A stretch of 64,000 nt of DNA from an uncultured Oscillospiraceae bacterium (GCA_900768135.1 CAAGBT010000088.1:72669-136668); one strand, 5' to 3'; shown: positions 42,428 to 51,345, counted from the stretch's first letter. The notes: generated by a model from the sequence alone, not told the origin. Program-made: numbers and translations.

Positions 42428-44397
42428 TATTTATCATTCTCCTTGCGCAGCTCGATGATGCGGTCGCGCAGGATGGCGGCGTATTCGAATTCGAGCATAC
42501 GGCTCGCCTCCTGCATCTGCTTTTCGAGCTTGCGGATCTCCTCGTCCCGCTCGCGCTCGCTGAGCTTGCGCTTGCCGCGGCGGCGGGCGGATTCCTCGTC
42601 CTTTTTCGAGATCTCGATGATCTCGCGCACGTCCTTGCGGATGGTCTGCGGGATGATGCCGTGCGCCTTGTTGTAATCGTCCTGGATCTTTCTGCGGCGC
42701 TCGGTCTCGTCCATGGCGCGGCGCATCGAGGGGGTAACGGTGTCGGCGTAGAGCACGACGAGGCCGTCGGCATTGCGCGCGGCGCGGCCGATGGTCTGGA
42801 TGAGGCTCGTCTCGCTGCGGAGGAATCCTTCTTTATCGGCGTCGAGGATCGCGACCATCGATACCTCCGGGATGTCCAGCCCCTCGCGCAGCAGGTTGAT
42901 ACCCACCAGCACGTCGAACTCGCCGAGGCGCAGGCCGCGGATCAGCTCCATGCGCTCAATGGTCTCCACGTCCGCGTGCATATAGCGCACGCGGACGCCC
43001 GCGCGCGTAAGGTACTGCGTCAGATCCTCCGCCATCTTCTTCGTCAGCGTGGTGACCAGCACGCGCTCGTTGCGCGCGGCGCGCGCGTTGATCTCGCCGA
43101 TGAGGTCGTCAATCTGGTTTTCCACAGGCCGCACCTCAACTCTCGGGTCGAGCAGCCCCGTGGGGCGGATGACCTGCTCGACGATCTGTCCCGCGCGGTC
43201 CCGTTCATAGTCGCCGGGCGTGGCGGAAACGTAGATGCGCTGGTGGATGCGCTGCTCGAATTCGTCGAACTTGAGCGGGCGGTTGTCGAACGCGCAGGGC
43301 AGGCGGAAGCCGTATTCGACCAGGCTCTCCTTGCGCGCGCGGTCGCCGTTGTACATCGCGCGTACCTGCGGCAGCGTGACGTGGGATTCATCCACAAAGA
43401 GCAGGAAGTCCTTGGGAAAGTAGTCGATGAGCGTGAGCGGCGGCGAGCCGGCGGGCCGTCCGCTGATGACGCGGGAATAGTTCTCGATGCCCGTGCAGTA
43501 GCCCAGCTCGCGCAGCATCTCGATATCGTAGCGCGTGCGCTGGCGGATGCGCTGCGCCTCCACGGCCCTGCCCTCGGCCAAAAGCTGCGCCTCGCGCTCG
43601 GCAAGCTCCTTTTCGATCTCCACCACGGCGCGGTCAAGCTTGTCCTTCGTGGTCACATAGTGCGAGGCGGGGTAGATGGCAATGTGCTGGAGTGAGCGCG
43701 TGGTCTGGCCGGTAACGGGGTTGAATTTCCGGATCGCATCGATCTCGTCGCCGAAGAATTCCACGCGGATAGCCTTGTCGCGGTAATAGGCGGGATAAAG
43801 CTCCACCGTGTCGCCGCGCACGCGGAAGCGGTTGCGCGCAAAGGCCACGTCGTTGCGCTCGTAGCGGATCTCGATGAGCCGCTTCAGAAAGAAATCGCGC
43901 TCCATCGTCATGCCCGGGCGCAGCGAGATCATCAGCTTTTCAAAGTCTTCCGGCTCGCCGAGACCGTAGATGCACGAAACGGACGAGACGACGATCACAT
44001 CGCGCCGCTCGAGCAGCGCGCAGGTGGCGGAAAGGCGCAGGCGGTCGATCTCCTCGTTCGTTGAGGCGTCCTTGGCGATATAGGTGTCGGTGTGGGGAAT
44101 ATAGGCCTCGGGCTGGTAATAGTCGTAGTACGAGACGAAGTATTCCACCGCGTTCTCGGGAAAAAATTCCTTGAACTCCGCGCACAGCTGCGCGGCAAGC
44201 GTTTTGTTGTGTGCCAGCACGAGCGTGGGGCGCTGGACCTTTTCGATGACGCTCGCCATCGTAAAGGTCTTGCCCGAGCCGGTCACGCCGAGCAGCACCT
44301 GCTCGTCCAGCCCCATTTCTACGCCGCGCGCGAGCTTTTCGATCGCCTGCGGCTGATCGCCCGTGGGCTGAAACGGCGCGTGCAGCTTAAATTCCAT
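42427..44397 (-). CDS. uvrB: Excinuclease ABC subunit B
   Basis: The damage-verifying helicase of nucleotide excision repair, 656 residues. Walker A GVTGSGKTF is at 37-45, the DNA-probing beta-hairpin YYDYYQPEAYIP follows near 93, and the C-terminal UVR motif is in LEKQMQEASRMLEFEYAAILRD. The start ATG at 44397 with AGAAGGAT lies inside the last 11 bp of radC, so coupling is likely; upstream in-frame starts are poor. uvrC is not in the window. Confidence 0.97.
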   Translation of the reverse strand: MEFKLHAPFQPTGDQPQAIEKLARGVEMGLDEQVLLGVTGSGKTFTMASVIEKVQRPTLVLAHNKTLAAQLCAEFKEFFPENAVEYFVSYYDYYQPEAYIPHTDTYIAKDASTNEEIDRLRLSATCALLERRDVIVVSSVSCIYGLGEPEDFEKLMISLRPGMTMERDFFLKRLIEIRYERNDVAFARNRFRVRGDTVELYPAYYRDKAIRVEFFGDEIDAIRKFNPVTGQTTRSLQHIAIYPASHYVTTKDKLDRAVVEIEKELAEREAQLLAEGRAVEAQRIRQRTRYDIEMLRELGYCTGIENYSRVISGRPAGSPPLTLIDYFPKDFLLFVDESHVTLPQVRAMYNGDRARKESLVEYGFRLPCAFDNRPLKFDEFEQRIHQRIYVSATPGDYERDRAGQIVEQVIRPTGLLDPRVEVRPVENQIDDLIGEINARAARNERVLVTTLTKKMAEDLTQYLTRAGVRVRYMHADVETIERMELIRGLRLGEFDVLVGINLLREGLDIPEVSMVAILDADKEGFLRSETSLIQTIGRAARNADGLVVLYADTVTPSMRRAMDETERRRKIQDDYNKAHGIIPQTIRKDVREIIEISKKDEESARRRGKRKLSERERDEEIRKLEKQMQEASRMLEFEYAAILRDRIIELRKENDK

Positions 44398-45088
44398 ATC
44401 CTTCTCCCTTTCTTTCGGGCAGCAGTCCGTTGTGCCGCAGCGAGACAAAATCATCGTCCGCAACGATGATATGATCGACCAGCTCCACGCTCACGGTGCG
44501 CAGCGCGTCAAAGGCGGAGAGCGTGGCGGCGTTATCGTCCGGCGAGGGCAGCGCCACGCCGCTGGGATGGTTGTGCGCGACCACCACGCTGCTTGCGCCG
44601 CAGCGCAGCGCATTCTCCACGATCTTGCGGATATTGAGCTGCACGCTGTCGATGCCGCCGGCGGCGATCAGATGGCACGCCAGCAGGCGGCCCTTTGCAT
44701 CGAGACAGGCGGCGTAAAGCTTTTCCTCCCGCTCGCCGAAAAAAAGGTCGAGAAAATAGCGCCCCGCCTGCTCCGCATCGCTGAGAACGACCTCGTGCGC
44801 ACCGGAAGACGCGCGGACGCGGCGAAAAAGCGGATAGAAGAGCGAGAGCAGGGTAGCGGCGTTTTCGCCCACGCCCTCCACGCTCTCCAGCTCGGCGCAG
44901 CCGGCGGAAAAAACCGCCTCGAGCGAGCCGAATTTTTCCATCAGCCGGTGTGCAATGGGGTTGGTATCCTGCCGCGGGACGGCATAATAGAGCAGCAGCT
45001 CCAGCACCTCGTGGTCGGCGAACGCATCCAGCCCATGCGAGCGGAACTGCTCTTTTTTGCGTGCGCGGTGGCCTTCGTGGACTGCCAT
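44387..45088 (-). CDS. radC: RadC/MPN-domain DNA repair-associated protein
   Basis: 233 residues. An N-terminal helix-hairpin-helix part (LESVEGVGENAATLL) precedes the JAB1/MPN domain with the metal motif HNHPSG...D near 180-193. The function of RadC in repair is disputed. The long frame upstream is in a low-complexity basic stretch; ATG 45088 with MAVHEGHRARKKEQF is the family start. The next gene, uvrB, begins inside its last codons. A strong promoter lies at 45158-45186. Confidence 0.92.
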   Translation of the reverse strand: MAVHEGHRARKKEQFRSHGLDAFADHEVLELLLYYAVPRQDTNPIAHRLMEKFGSLEAVFSAGCAELESVEGVGENAATLLSLFYPLFRRVRASSGAHEVVLSDAEQAGRYFLDLFFGEREEKLYAACLDAKGRLLACHLIAAGGIDSVQLNIRKIVENALRCGASSVVVAHNHPSGVALPSPDDNAATLSAFDALRTVSVELVDHIIVADDDFVSLRHNGLLPERKGEGYGI

Positions 45089-45157
45089 GCTCTTTCTCTC
45101 CCTTTTCTGCGGATTCCGCCGGATTTCCGGCGGTTTTTTCCTTTTCTGAAGACATAT

Positions 45158-45186
45158 ATTGTACCACGCTTTCAAAAATCGTACAA
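45158..45186 (-). promoter_or_regulatory. SigA-type promoter of radC-uvrB-ybaK
   Basis: TTGTAC (45186-45181), 17-nt spacer, TACAAT (45163-45158). About 70 bp before radC. Confidence 0.78.
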
Positions 45187-45281
45187 GTGTTTTTGTGATT
45201 TCTTTTTTCATGAATCCCCTGTTCCTCGCGGCGGCGGGCAGGCGCGGACCGTTCCCCGTTCTTCCTCCCGGAAATGCAGAA

Positions 45282-45316
45282 AGAGGGACGCTCCCCGGGG
45301 AAGGGAGCGTCCCTCT
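45282..45316. terminator. Terminator between jag and radC regions
   Basis: A 14-bp stem AGAGGGACGCTCCC / GGGAGCGTCCCTCT with a 7-nt loop, ending the leftward jag operon 47 bp after the jag stop. The stretch 45317-45362 and 45187-45281 hold no recognised gene. Confidence 0.83.
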
Positions 45317-45362
45317 TATTTTGCCGTATCCCTGCGCAGCGCAGGAGCATACCGACAGGATA

Positions 45363-46283
45363 TTACTCCTTCGTGCGGTCGTAAGACACGACGACTCTTC
45401 TGTTCGGCTCGGTGCCGATGGAAAACGTGGTCACGCCCGGCGTATCCTGCAGCGCGGTGTGGATCACATGGCGCTCGTAGGCGTTCATCGGCTCAAGCGT
45501 CACGTTGCGGCGGTACTTCGTCACCTTGCCGGCGACCTTTTCCGCAAGGCGTTCGAGGCTCTGCTCGCGCTTTTCGCGGTAATTCTCCGCATCGACCTGC
45601 ACGCGCACGCGGTTTTTCTCGCTGCCGCGGTTGATGCTGTAGTTCGTCAGCTGCTGGATGGCGTCGAGCGTTTCGCCGCGGCGGCCGATGAGCGCGCCCA
45701 ACTTTTCGCCCTCGAGATAGACCTTGTAGCGGCCTTTTTCGCTCTCGTAGACCCTGACCTCGGCATTGGAATCCATATGCTCGAGCAGGCCCTTGAGGAA
45801 GGCGCGGATCTGTTCGCTCTTTTCGTCGCGGCATTCCTCGCCCAGCTCAACGGGAGGCTGCGGGGCGGGGCGCTCCGTGCGCTCCGGTCTCTCGGCGCGG
45901 GGCGCGCGCGGGGCGCGGTCCTCGCGGCGGGGACGGTCACGGCGCTCGCTGCGGTCGGCGTGGTCGGCGCGCTGCTCGCTGGGGCGGGAGTCCTTCTTTT
46001 GCAGGATCTCCGGCGCATACAGCGGGGCGGCGGGCTTCGCTTCTGCTTTCTTTTCGGGCTTGGGGGCGGCGGGCTTTTCCACAGGCTTGGCCGTTTCCTC
46101 CGGCATGCCGTCGTCATAGCTCACGCGCACGCGCGCAGGCGTGCTGCCGATGCCGAGAAACCCCGACTTCGCCCGCTCCAGGATCTCAACGGAAACGTCG
46201 TCCCTGTCCATCTGGAGCTGGCGCAGCGCGCTCTGGATCGCCTCGTCCTCCGTCTTGCCCGTTACGTCAATAAACTTGATCAT
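45363..46283 (-). CDS. khpB: RNA-binding protein KhpB/EloR (Jag)
   Basis: A 306-residue cytosolic RNA-binding protein. A Jag-N domain (about 1-55, MIKFIDVTGKTEDEAIQSAL) is joined by a charged, proline- and alanine-rich linker (about 65-155) to a KH domain (GALIGRRGETLDAIQQLTNY near 215) and an R3H domain (MNAYERHVIHTAL near 265). In pneumococcus the protein tunes cell elongation with KhpA. It is the last gene of the rpmH-rnpA-yidD-yidC operon. The linker is longer than usual. Confidence 0.95.
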   Translation of the reverse strand: MIKFIDVTGKTEDEAIQSALRQLQMDRDDVSVEILERAKSGFLGIGSTPARVRVSYDDGMPEETAKPVEKPAAPKPEKKAEAKPAAPLYAPEILQKKDSRPSEQRADHADRSERRDRPRREDRAPRAPRAERPERTERPAPQPPVELGEECRDEKSEQIRAFLKGLLEHMDSNAEVRVYESEKGRYKVYLEGEKLGALIGRRGETLDAIQQLTNYSINRGSEKNRVRVQVDAENYREKREQSLERLAEKVAGKVTKYRRNVTLEPMNAYERHVIHTALQDTPGVTTFSIGTEPNRRVVVSYDRTKE

Positions 46284-46301
46284 TCAGACAAGCTCCTTCT
46301 T

Positions 46302-47411
46302 TTATTCACCGTAATGCTCGGGGTCGTAGGAGCGGCCGCGGGCATAGGGACGGTCGCCGACGCGGCCGTTCTCGTTGGTGGAGTTTTTCTTTTTGTTCGA
46401 CTTTGCGGCCTGCTTTTCTGCGCGCTTTTCCTTCAGGCTCTTCTTCTCCGCCTCCTCGGCGGCGATGCGGCGCTGCTGCTCGCGGGCGGCCTCCATGCGG
46501 CGGATGCGGTCCTCGCGCTTTGCGCGCTCCTTTTCGCTGATCTCATCGTCCATGTGGGACTTGAAATACTTCGTAAGCGCCTTTTCCTGCACGGCATAGA
46601 GCAGGGAGTTGACGATCCAGTAAACGCCGAGGGCTGCGGGCAGCGTAAAGCCGATCCACAGCGACAGCAGCGGCATCATCCACATCATCATGCGGGTGGA
46701 CTTGGCGGTGGGATCGCTGCCCTGCGAGGCAGTGTTGCCCGCCATGGAGACCTTGGACTGAATGAAGCTCAGCGCGGCGGAGAGGAACGGGATGAGTACA
46801 ACGCCGATGACGGGCCAGCCGCCGGTGAAAAATTCCTTCCACACGTCGCTGGGCATGACCGTCAGATCGAGTCCAAGGAAGCTGTAGTCCGTATTGATCA
46901 GCCCATCGAACTTGCCGGAGAATTCGGCAAAGTTTTCGCTGATGAACTTGGCAAGGCCGATCTCTTCATAGCCCGTGCGCACGCCTGCGGCGCTGTAGCC
47001 GAGGGTCGCGGCAAGGGCCGTAACCTCCTCCACGACGCTCTTCGAGAGCATCATGAAGCGGCTGAGCGGCTGGCGGATGATGGAATACAGCGCGATAAGG
47101 ATGGGGAAGGGGAGCAGGCTCCACAGGCAGCCGCTCATGGGGTTCACGCCCTCTCTGGCGTAGAGCAGCTGGATCTCTTCGTTCATCCGCTGGGGGTTGT
47201 TGGCATATCTCGTCTGGATCTCTTTGATCTGCGGCTGGAAGAGGTTCATGCGCATCATGCTCTTCTTCGACTTCATCTGGAAGGGGAGCGTGATGATCTT
47301 CACAACGAGCGTGAACAGCACCAGCGCCCAGCCGTAGGAGCCGGTCAGCTCGTAGAACGTGCGCAGGATCCAGGCGAAGGGAACGCAGATGTAATAACCG
47401 ATGGTTGACAT
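46302..47411 (-). CDS. yidC: YidC/Oxa1 family membrane protein insertase
   Basis: A 369-residue insertase that helps thread membrane proteins with or without SecYEG. The Gram-positive type has about five transmembrane segments, with the core block WALVLFTLVVKIITLPFQMKSKKSMMRM near 28-55 and a later hydrophobic trio (about 195-290). The C-terminal 80 residues are strongly charged and basic (KKSLKEKRAEKQAAKSNKKK), which may touch the ribosome. It lies 31 bp downstream of yidD in the leftward origin cluster. Confidence 0.96.
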   Translation of the reverse strand: MSTIGYYICVPFAWILRTFYELTGSYGWALVLFTLVVKIITLPFQMKSKKSMMRMNLFQPQIKEIQTRYANNPQRMNEEIQLLYAREGVNPMSGCLWSLLPFPILIALYSIIRQPLSRFMMLSKSVVEEVTALAATLGYSAAGVRTGYEEIGLAKFISENFAEFSGKFDGLINTDYSFLGLDLTVMPSDVWKEFFTGGWPVIGVVLIPFLSAALSFIQSKVSMAGNTASQGSDPTAKSTRMMMWMMPLLSLWIGFTLPAALGVYWIVNSLLYAVQEKALTKYFKSHMDDEISEKERAKREDRIRRMEAAREQQRRIAAEEAEKKSLKEKRAEKQAAKSNKKKNSTNENGRVGDRPYARGRSYDPEHYGE

Positions 47412-47442
47412 TCTTTAGTTTCCTCCGTGATGTTAGGTTCGG

Positions 47443-47658
47443 TCACGGGACCGGGTCGTAGATTTTTCCGCCCCTGTAGAACGGATGGCACCGCATGATA
47501 CGTTTGAAGGCAAGCCAGCCTCCCCTGAGCGCGCCGTACTTTTCGATGGCCTCGAGCGCGTACTGCGAGCAGGTGGGGATAAAGCGGCAGCAAGAAGGCC
47601 GGAAAGGCGAGATAGCGCGCCGGTAAAAGCGCACAAGCGCAAGAAGCAGGCGCTTCAT
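47443..47658 (-). CDS. yidD: Membrane protein insertion efficiency factor YidD
   Basis: A 71-residue protein of family UPF0161. The signature FIPTCSQYALEAIEKYG is visible near 27-43, with cysteines at CCR and RCH. It aids YidC-dependent insertion. ATG 47658 overlaps the rnpA stop as ATGA, and yidC follows, as in most bacteria. An out-of-frame longer reading is a shadow. Confidence 0.95.
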   Translation of the reverse strand: MKRLLLALVRFYRRAISPFRPSCCRFIPTCSQYALEAIEKYGALRGGWLAFKRIMRCHPFYRGGKIYDPVP

Positions 47659-47999
47659 TCCGCCGCCTCCCAGAGCTCGAGCCTGCGGCAGAGCTTTTCA
47701 AAGGCGCGCCTGATCTCCCAGTAATCGGCGGATACGGCGCGCGTGCGCGCAACGACGATCACATCGTAGCCCTGCTTCATCTTTCCCTGGCTGAGCCGGA
47801 AGATCTCGCGGATGCGGCGGCGGACGCGGTTGCGCGCCACGGCGTGTCCCAGCTTTTTGCTCACGGTGACGCCAAGGCGGTTATGCCCGAGCCGGTTTTT
47901 GCGGCAATACACCACAAGGCAGGACGAAACGCCGGACCTGCCCTTGGCGTACATCCGGCGGAACTCGTAATTCTGCTTGACGGTGGTGGTGTTTTTCAC
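47655..47999 (-). CDS. rnpA: Ribonuclease P protein component
   Basis: A 114-residue protein subunit of RNase P, which cleaves the 5' leader of pre-tRNA with the rnpB RNA. The RNR motif is visible in HAVARNRVRRRIREIFRL near 50-67. The start is GTG at 47999 (V-KNTTTVKQNYEFRR), 8-10 bp after GGGAGA. It is coupled to yidD by an ATGA overlap and follows rpmH with a structured gap. Confidence 0.96.
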   Translation of the reverse strand: MKNTTTVKQNYEFRRMYAKGRSGVSSCLVVYCRKNRLGHNRLGVTVSKKLGHAVARNRVRRRIREIFRLSQGKMKQGYDVIVVARTRAVSADYWEIRRAFEKLCRRLELWEAAE

Positions 48000-48044
48000 G
48001 CAAAGTCTCCCTGCTTAGCGCAGTTTTGCCTGCATAGCCTGCAA

Positions 48045-48081
48045 GGGACGGCGATCGAAACACTTTCTCATCGGCCGTCCC
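48045..48081 (-). other. Long stem-loop between rpmH and rnpA
   Basis: Arms GGGACGGCGAT (48045-48055) and ATCGGCCGTCCC (48070-48081) pair with one bulged base over a 14-nt loop. The minus strand after it is not T-rich, so it is probably an RNA stabiliser or processing site rather than a terminator. Confidence 0.45.
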
Positions 48082-48126
48082 TCATTGTTTCATCTGTATC
48101 ATACGATAGGCAAGCAGCTCCCGCTC

Positions 48127-48267
48127 TCAGTGGGTGAGACGGGCGCGGCCACGCGCACGGCGGCGGGCAAGAACCTTGCGGCCGTTGGCAGTGGACATTC
48201 TCTTGCGGAAGCCGTGCTCTTTGGAGCGCTGAAGCTTCTTGGGCTGATAGGTGCGAGAAGTAGCCAT
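48127..48267 (-). CDS. rpmH: 50S ribosomal protein L34
   Basis: A 46-residue, highly basic ribosomal protein of the large subunit. The family block KEHGFRKRMSTANGRKVLARRR is clear. ATG 48267 has CAAGGAGG about 9 bp upstream. It is the first gene of the leftward origin operon and is transcribed from a perfect-spacing promoter at 48400-48428. It is short and was found by direct reading. Confidence 0.97.
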   Translation of the reverse strand: MATSRTYQPKKLQRSKEHGFRKRMSTANGRKVLARRRARGRARLTH

Positions 48268-48399
48268 TTCGTTTTTACCTCCTTGAAAAATTTACCGGCA
48301 GCCCGGGCGGGCTGCACTTACTCGACGGCGGGCGGAAATCGCTCTCCGCAGACCGCAGTTGACATAAACCAGCGCCAGCTTTCCTGTGACGTACGGGCT

Positions 48400-48428
48400 A
48401 TTATATCGGTTTCGGCGCATAAAGTCAA
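48400..48428 (-). promoter_or_regulatory. SigA-type promoter of rpmH
   Basis: TTGACT (48428-48423), 17-nt spacer, perfect TATAAT (48405-48400), leaving a leader of about 125 nt before the rpmH ATG. Confidence 0.85.
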
Positions 48429-48494
48429 CTGAAAGTTCGCGTTTTTTTCCCATTCCGATTTGTTTCGCAAGTTCTTGTACCGGGAGAAAAAGTC

Positions 48495-48514
48495 CCGCAC
48501 AATTTCTTGTGCGG
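48495..48514. repeat. Inverted repeat in the rpmH-dnaA gap
   Basis: A perfect 8-bp stem CCGCACAA / TTGTGCGG with a TTTC loop. It lies between the divergent promoters. The gap 48268-48670 otherwise holds only the two promoters; I find no DnaA-box-like site in it. Confidence 0.5.
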
Positions 48515-48578
48515 CAGGCGGCTCTGCCGCAAAGGCTCTGCCGAAGGAAAATAGCGTTTATATTAGAATAAGTATTGC

Positions 48579-48607
48579 TTGCTTTGCCGGCGGTTTTCTG
48601 GTATACT
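48579..48607 (+). promoter_or_regulatory. SigA-type promoter of dnaA
   Basis: TTGCTT at 48579-48584, 17-nt spacer, TATACT at 48602-48607. About 64 bp before the dnaA GTG. Confidence 0.75.
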
Positions 48608-48670
48608 GTAAGGAGTAGATTTTCGGCATTTCCGCCGGTTTTCCGTTGTAAGAAAGAAAGGAGCGCTTCC

Positions 48671-49987
48671 GTGAACTCTGTTGAAGACATCTGGAAGATC
48701 GTTCTCGAGCGGCTCAAGCAGGACTTGTCGGAAACGACCATTTCCACCTGGTTCGACGAGGTGGAGATCGTTTCCATCAAGGACAGGACGCTTTACCTGC
48801 ACTGCCCGAACGACTTCAAGCGCAGCACCATCGAATCCATGTTTTCCGACCGTATCCGCGATTCCCTGCGCGATATCTATTCCGCCGATTTCGATGTAAA
48901 GCTGCTTTCCAGCGACGAAAGCGCGGCGCTGTTCCAGCCGGAAGAGAAGCGCTCCGTTTCCATGATGGATTCCGGCGAATTCACATTCGACACCTTCGTC
49001 GTGGGCGAATCGAACAAGATGGCTTACGCTGCCGCGCGCGCCGTGGCCGACGGGGCGAGCGACCACTACAACCCCCTTTTCATCTACGGCGATTCCGGCC
49101 TTGGCAAAACGCACCTGATCTATGCCATCGCCCACCAGATCCGCGCGCGCAGGCCCTCGGCCAAGATCATCTACATCAAGGGCGACGATTTCATCAACGA
49201 ATTCATCGAGCTGGTGCGCGCGGGCCGCGGCAGCGAGTTCCGCGCCAAATACCGCGACGCCGACCTGCTGCTGGTGGACGACGTGCAGTTTGTTGCCGGC
49301 AAGGAGCAGGTGCAGAACGAATTCTTCCATACGTTCAACACGCTTTACGAGGCCGGCCGGCAGATCGTTCTGACCTCGGACCGCCCGCCCTCCGATATGC
49401 ACCTGCTGGACGACCGGCTGCGCACGCGCTTCGAATGGGGCCTGCTGGTCGATGTGCAGCCGCCAGACTTTGAAACGCGCCTTGCCATTGTGAAGAACAA
49501 GGCCGCGCAGTGGGGAACGGTCATCGACGATGATATTGCCAGGTACATCGCCGAAAACGTCACGTCCAACGTGCGGCAGCTGGAGGGTACGATGAATAAG
49601 ATCCTTGCCTACCGCGACCTCATCGGCCGCGAGATGGACGCCGACGCGGCGCACCGCGCAGTGGAGGATTTTATGAAAAAGAACGCGAACCTTGCGCCCA
49701 CTGCCGCAATGATCATCGCCGAGACCTCGCGCTACTTCGGCATCGACGAGCAGGTCATCAAGGGCAGCGCGCGCAGCCGCGAGGTGGTGAACGCACGGCA
49801 GGCCGCCATGTATCTCGTCCGGCGCATGACGGCGCTCTCCACGCCCGACATCGGCCGGGAATTCGGCGGGCGCGACCATACGACCGTGCTGCATTCGCTC
49901 GATCAGATCGAGAAGAAAATGAAATCCGACCCGACCTTCAGCCAGACCATCAAGGAGATCACGATCAACATCAACTCCAAGCGCTGA
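48671..49987 (+). CDS. dnaA: Chromosomal replication initiator protein DnaA
   Basis: The AAA+ initiator that binds DnaA boxes and melts the origin, 438 residues. The order is domain I (about 1-80), a short linker, the AAA+ domain with GDSGLGKTHL at 140-149 and LLLVDDVQF near 202, and the domain IV helix-turn-helix with the signature FGGRDHTTVLHSLDQIEKK near 400. The start is GTG at 48671 with AGAAAGGAG 8 bp upstream; the frame is open further upstream but into the promoter. oriC follows directly. Confidence 0.98.
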   Translation: MNSVEDIWKIVLERLKQDLSETTISTWFDEVEIVSIKDRTLYLHCPNDFKRSTIESMFSDRIRDSLRDIYSADFDVKLLSSDESAALFQPEEKRSVSMMDSGEFTFDTFVVGESNKMAYAAARAVADGASDHYNPLFIYGDSGLGKTHLIYAIAHQIRARRPSAKIIYIKGDDFINEFIELVRAGRGSEFRAKYRDADLLLVDDVQFVAGKEQVQNEFFHTFNTLYEAGRQIVLTSDRPPSDMHLLDDRLRTRFEWGLLVDVQPPDFETRLAIVKNKAAQWGTVIDDDIARYIAENVTSNVRQLEGTMNKILAYRDLIGREMDADAAHRAVEDFMKKNANLAPTAAMIIAETSRYFGIDEQVIKGSARSREVVNARQAAMYLVRRMTALSTPDIGREFGGRDHTTVLHSLDQIEKKMKSDPTFSQTIKEITININSKR

Positions 49988-50229
49988 GCTTTTCCACAGT
50001 TTCCACAGGGTTGTGGACAGGCGGATTGTGGAAAACAAATTTCATATTTTTTGCTGTGGAAAGGTATCATGCTTTTCAACAGCGCCGCAGGGAAAACTTT
50101 TCCCTGAAAAATCTGCCTTATTCTGGCTTTTCCACATTTTTCGCGCTCTACTGCTTCTATTTCTGAAAGATATCCTTTTTCTTTTCCTGAAAAGAGAAAA
50201 ATACGACGAATCACGAAAGGAACGCCGCT
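49988..50229. other. Replication origin region (oriC), dnaA-dnaN gap
   Basis: A 242-bp gap with a cluster of DnaA-box-like 9-mers: TTTTCCACA at 49990-49998 and 50128-50136, GTTTCCACA at 49999-50007, and reverse copies TGTGGACAG (50012-50020), TGTGGAAAA (50027-50035) and TGTGGAAAG (50055-50063). The classical TTATCCACA is not present. AT-rich stretches at 50031-50050 and 50155-50215 are candidates for the unwinding element. Position between dnaA and dnaN matches many Firmicute origins. Confidence 0.82.
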
Positions 50230-51345
50230 ATGAAATTTTCCTGCGAAAAGCTGCTGCTGCAGAACGCCGTCAATACCGCCTCGCGCGCCGTTGCGGCCAA
50301 AAGCTCCATCCCCGCGCTGGAGGGACTTCTGTTCGTATGCAGCGGCGAGAGCCTGACCGTTTCCGGCTACAATATGCAGACCGGCATCCGCACCCGCTTT
50401 CCTGCCGACGTTGCCGAGGAGGGCGAGCTGGTGCTGAACGCGCGCCTGATCGGCGAGATCCTGCGCCGCCTGCCGGACGACGCCGTGACCGTGACGAGCG
50501 ACGAGAAATTTCTCGTCCACCTTTCCTGCGGCGACGCCGACTACGATATTTCCGGCCTCTCCGCCGCAGACTTTCCGGAGCTGCCGGAGGTGGAGGAAAA
50601 ATACGCCGTAATGCTGCCGGAGAAAACGCTGAAGGCAATGATCCAGCAAACGAGCTTCGCCGTATCGACGAACGAAGCGCGCCCCGTACACATGGGTTCT
50701 CTTTTTGAGGTCGCCGACGCGGGGCTTACGGTCGTTTCCGTGGACGGCTTCCGCCTGGCGCTGCGCAGAGAGCCGCTGGAAAAAATGGAAGGCGGCGCAT
50801 TTTCCTTTGTTGCGCCGGGTTCGGCGCTCAACGAGGTGGAGCGCATCTGCGAGGACATTGACGAGCTGCTGACCATCACGCTCGGCCAGCGCCACATCCT
50901 TTTTGAAGTGGGCGAGACGGAGCTGATCTGCCGCCGCCTGGAGGGCGAGTTCCTCGACTATAAAAACGCCATCCCGCGCCGCAACCCCATCGCCGTGCTG
51001 GCCGACACGAAAACGATGCTCCAGAGCCTGGAGCGCGTGAGCGTGGTGATCAGCGAAAAGCTGAAAAGCCCCGTGCGCTGCGTGTTCGACCAGGACCGCG
51101 TGGTGCTGAGCGCGCGCACGGCCAACGGCGACGCTAAGGACGTATGCCGCATTGCGGGCGACGGGCAGGGGCTGGAGATCGGCTTCAACAACCGCTACCT
51201 GATGGACGCGCTGCGCTATGCGCCGGCTGACACGGTAAAAATCGAGCTGAACACCGGCATCTCCCCGGCGGTCATCGTTCCGGTGGAGGGGGAGGAGAAC
51301 TTCCTTTATATGGTGCTGCCGGTGCGCCTGAAGGCGAACGGGTAA
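50230..51345 (+). CDS. dnaN: DNA polymerase III beta subunit (sliding clamp)
   Basis: The 371-residue DNA-encircling clamp that tethers polymerase to DNA. The three-domain sequence starts MKFSCEKLLLQNAVNTASRAVAAKSSIPALEG, with the middle TNEARPVHMGSLFEV region (about 140-155) and a C-terminal ILPVRL-like end (YMVLPVRLKANG). ATG 50230 follows GAAAGGAACGCCGCT. The next gene, rlbA, begins 72 bp later. Confidence 0.97.
   Translation: MKFSCEKLLLQNAVNTASRAVAAKSSIPALEGLLFVCSGESLTVSGYNMQTGIRTRFPADVAEEGELVLNARLIGEILRRLPDDAVTVTSDEKFLVHLSCGDADYDISGLSAADFPELPEVEEKYAVMLPEKTLKAMIQQTSFAVSTNEARPVHMGSLFEVADAGLTVVSVDGFRLALRREPLEKMEGGAFSFVAPGSALNEVERICEDIDELLTITLGQRHILFEVGETELICRRLEGEFLDYKNAIPRRNPIAVLADTKTMLQSLERVSVVISEKLKSPVRCVFDQDRVVLSARTANGDAKDVCRIAGDGQGLEIGFNNRYLMDALRYAPADTVKIELNTGISPAVIVPVEGEENFLYMVLPVRLKANG

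Noticed and set aside
48318..48365. A short ATG-started ORF (MSTAVCGERFPPAVE) in the rpmH leader
   Set aside because: It has no convincing Shine-Dalgarno site and lies within the leader. The resemblance of MSTA to part of L34 is probably chance.
48292..48780. A 162-codon minus-strand ORF across the rpmH-dnaA gap
   Set aside because: It runs into dnaA and through both promoters. Nothing in it resembles a family, and the region is regulatory.
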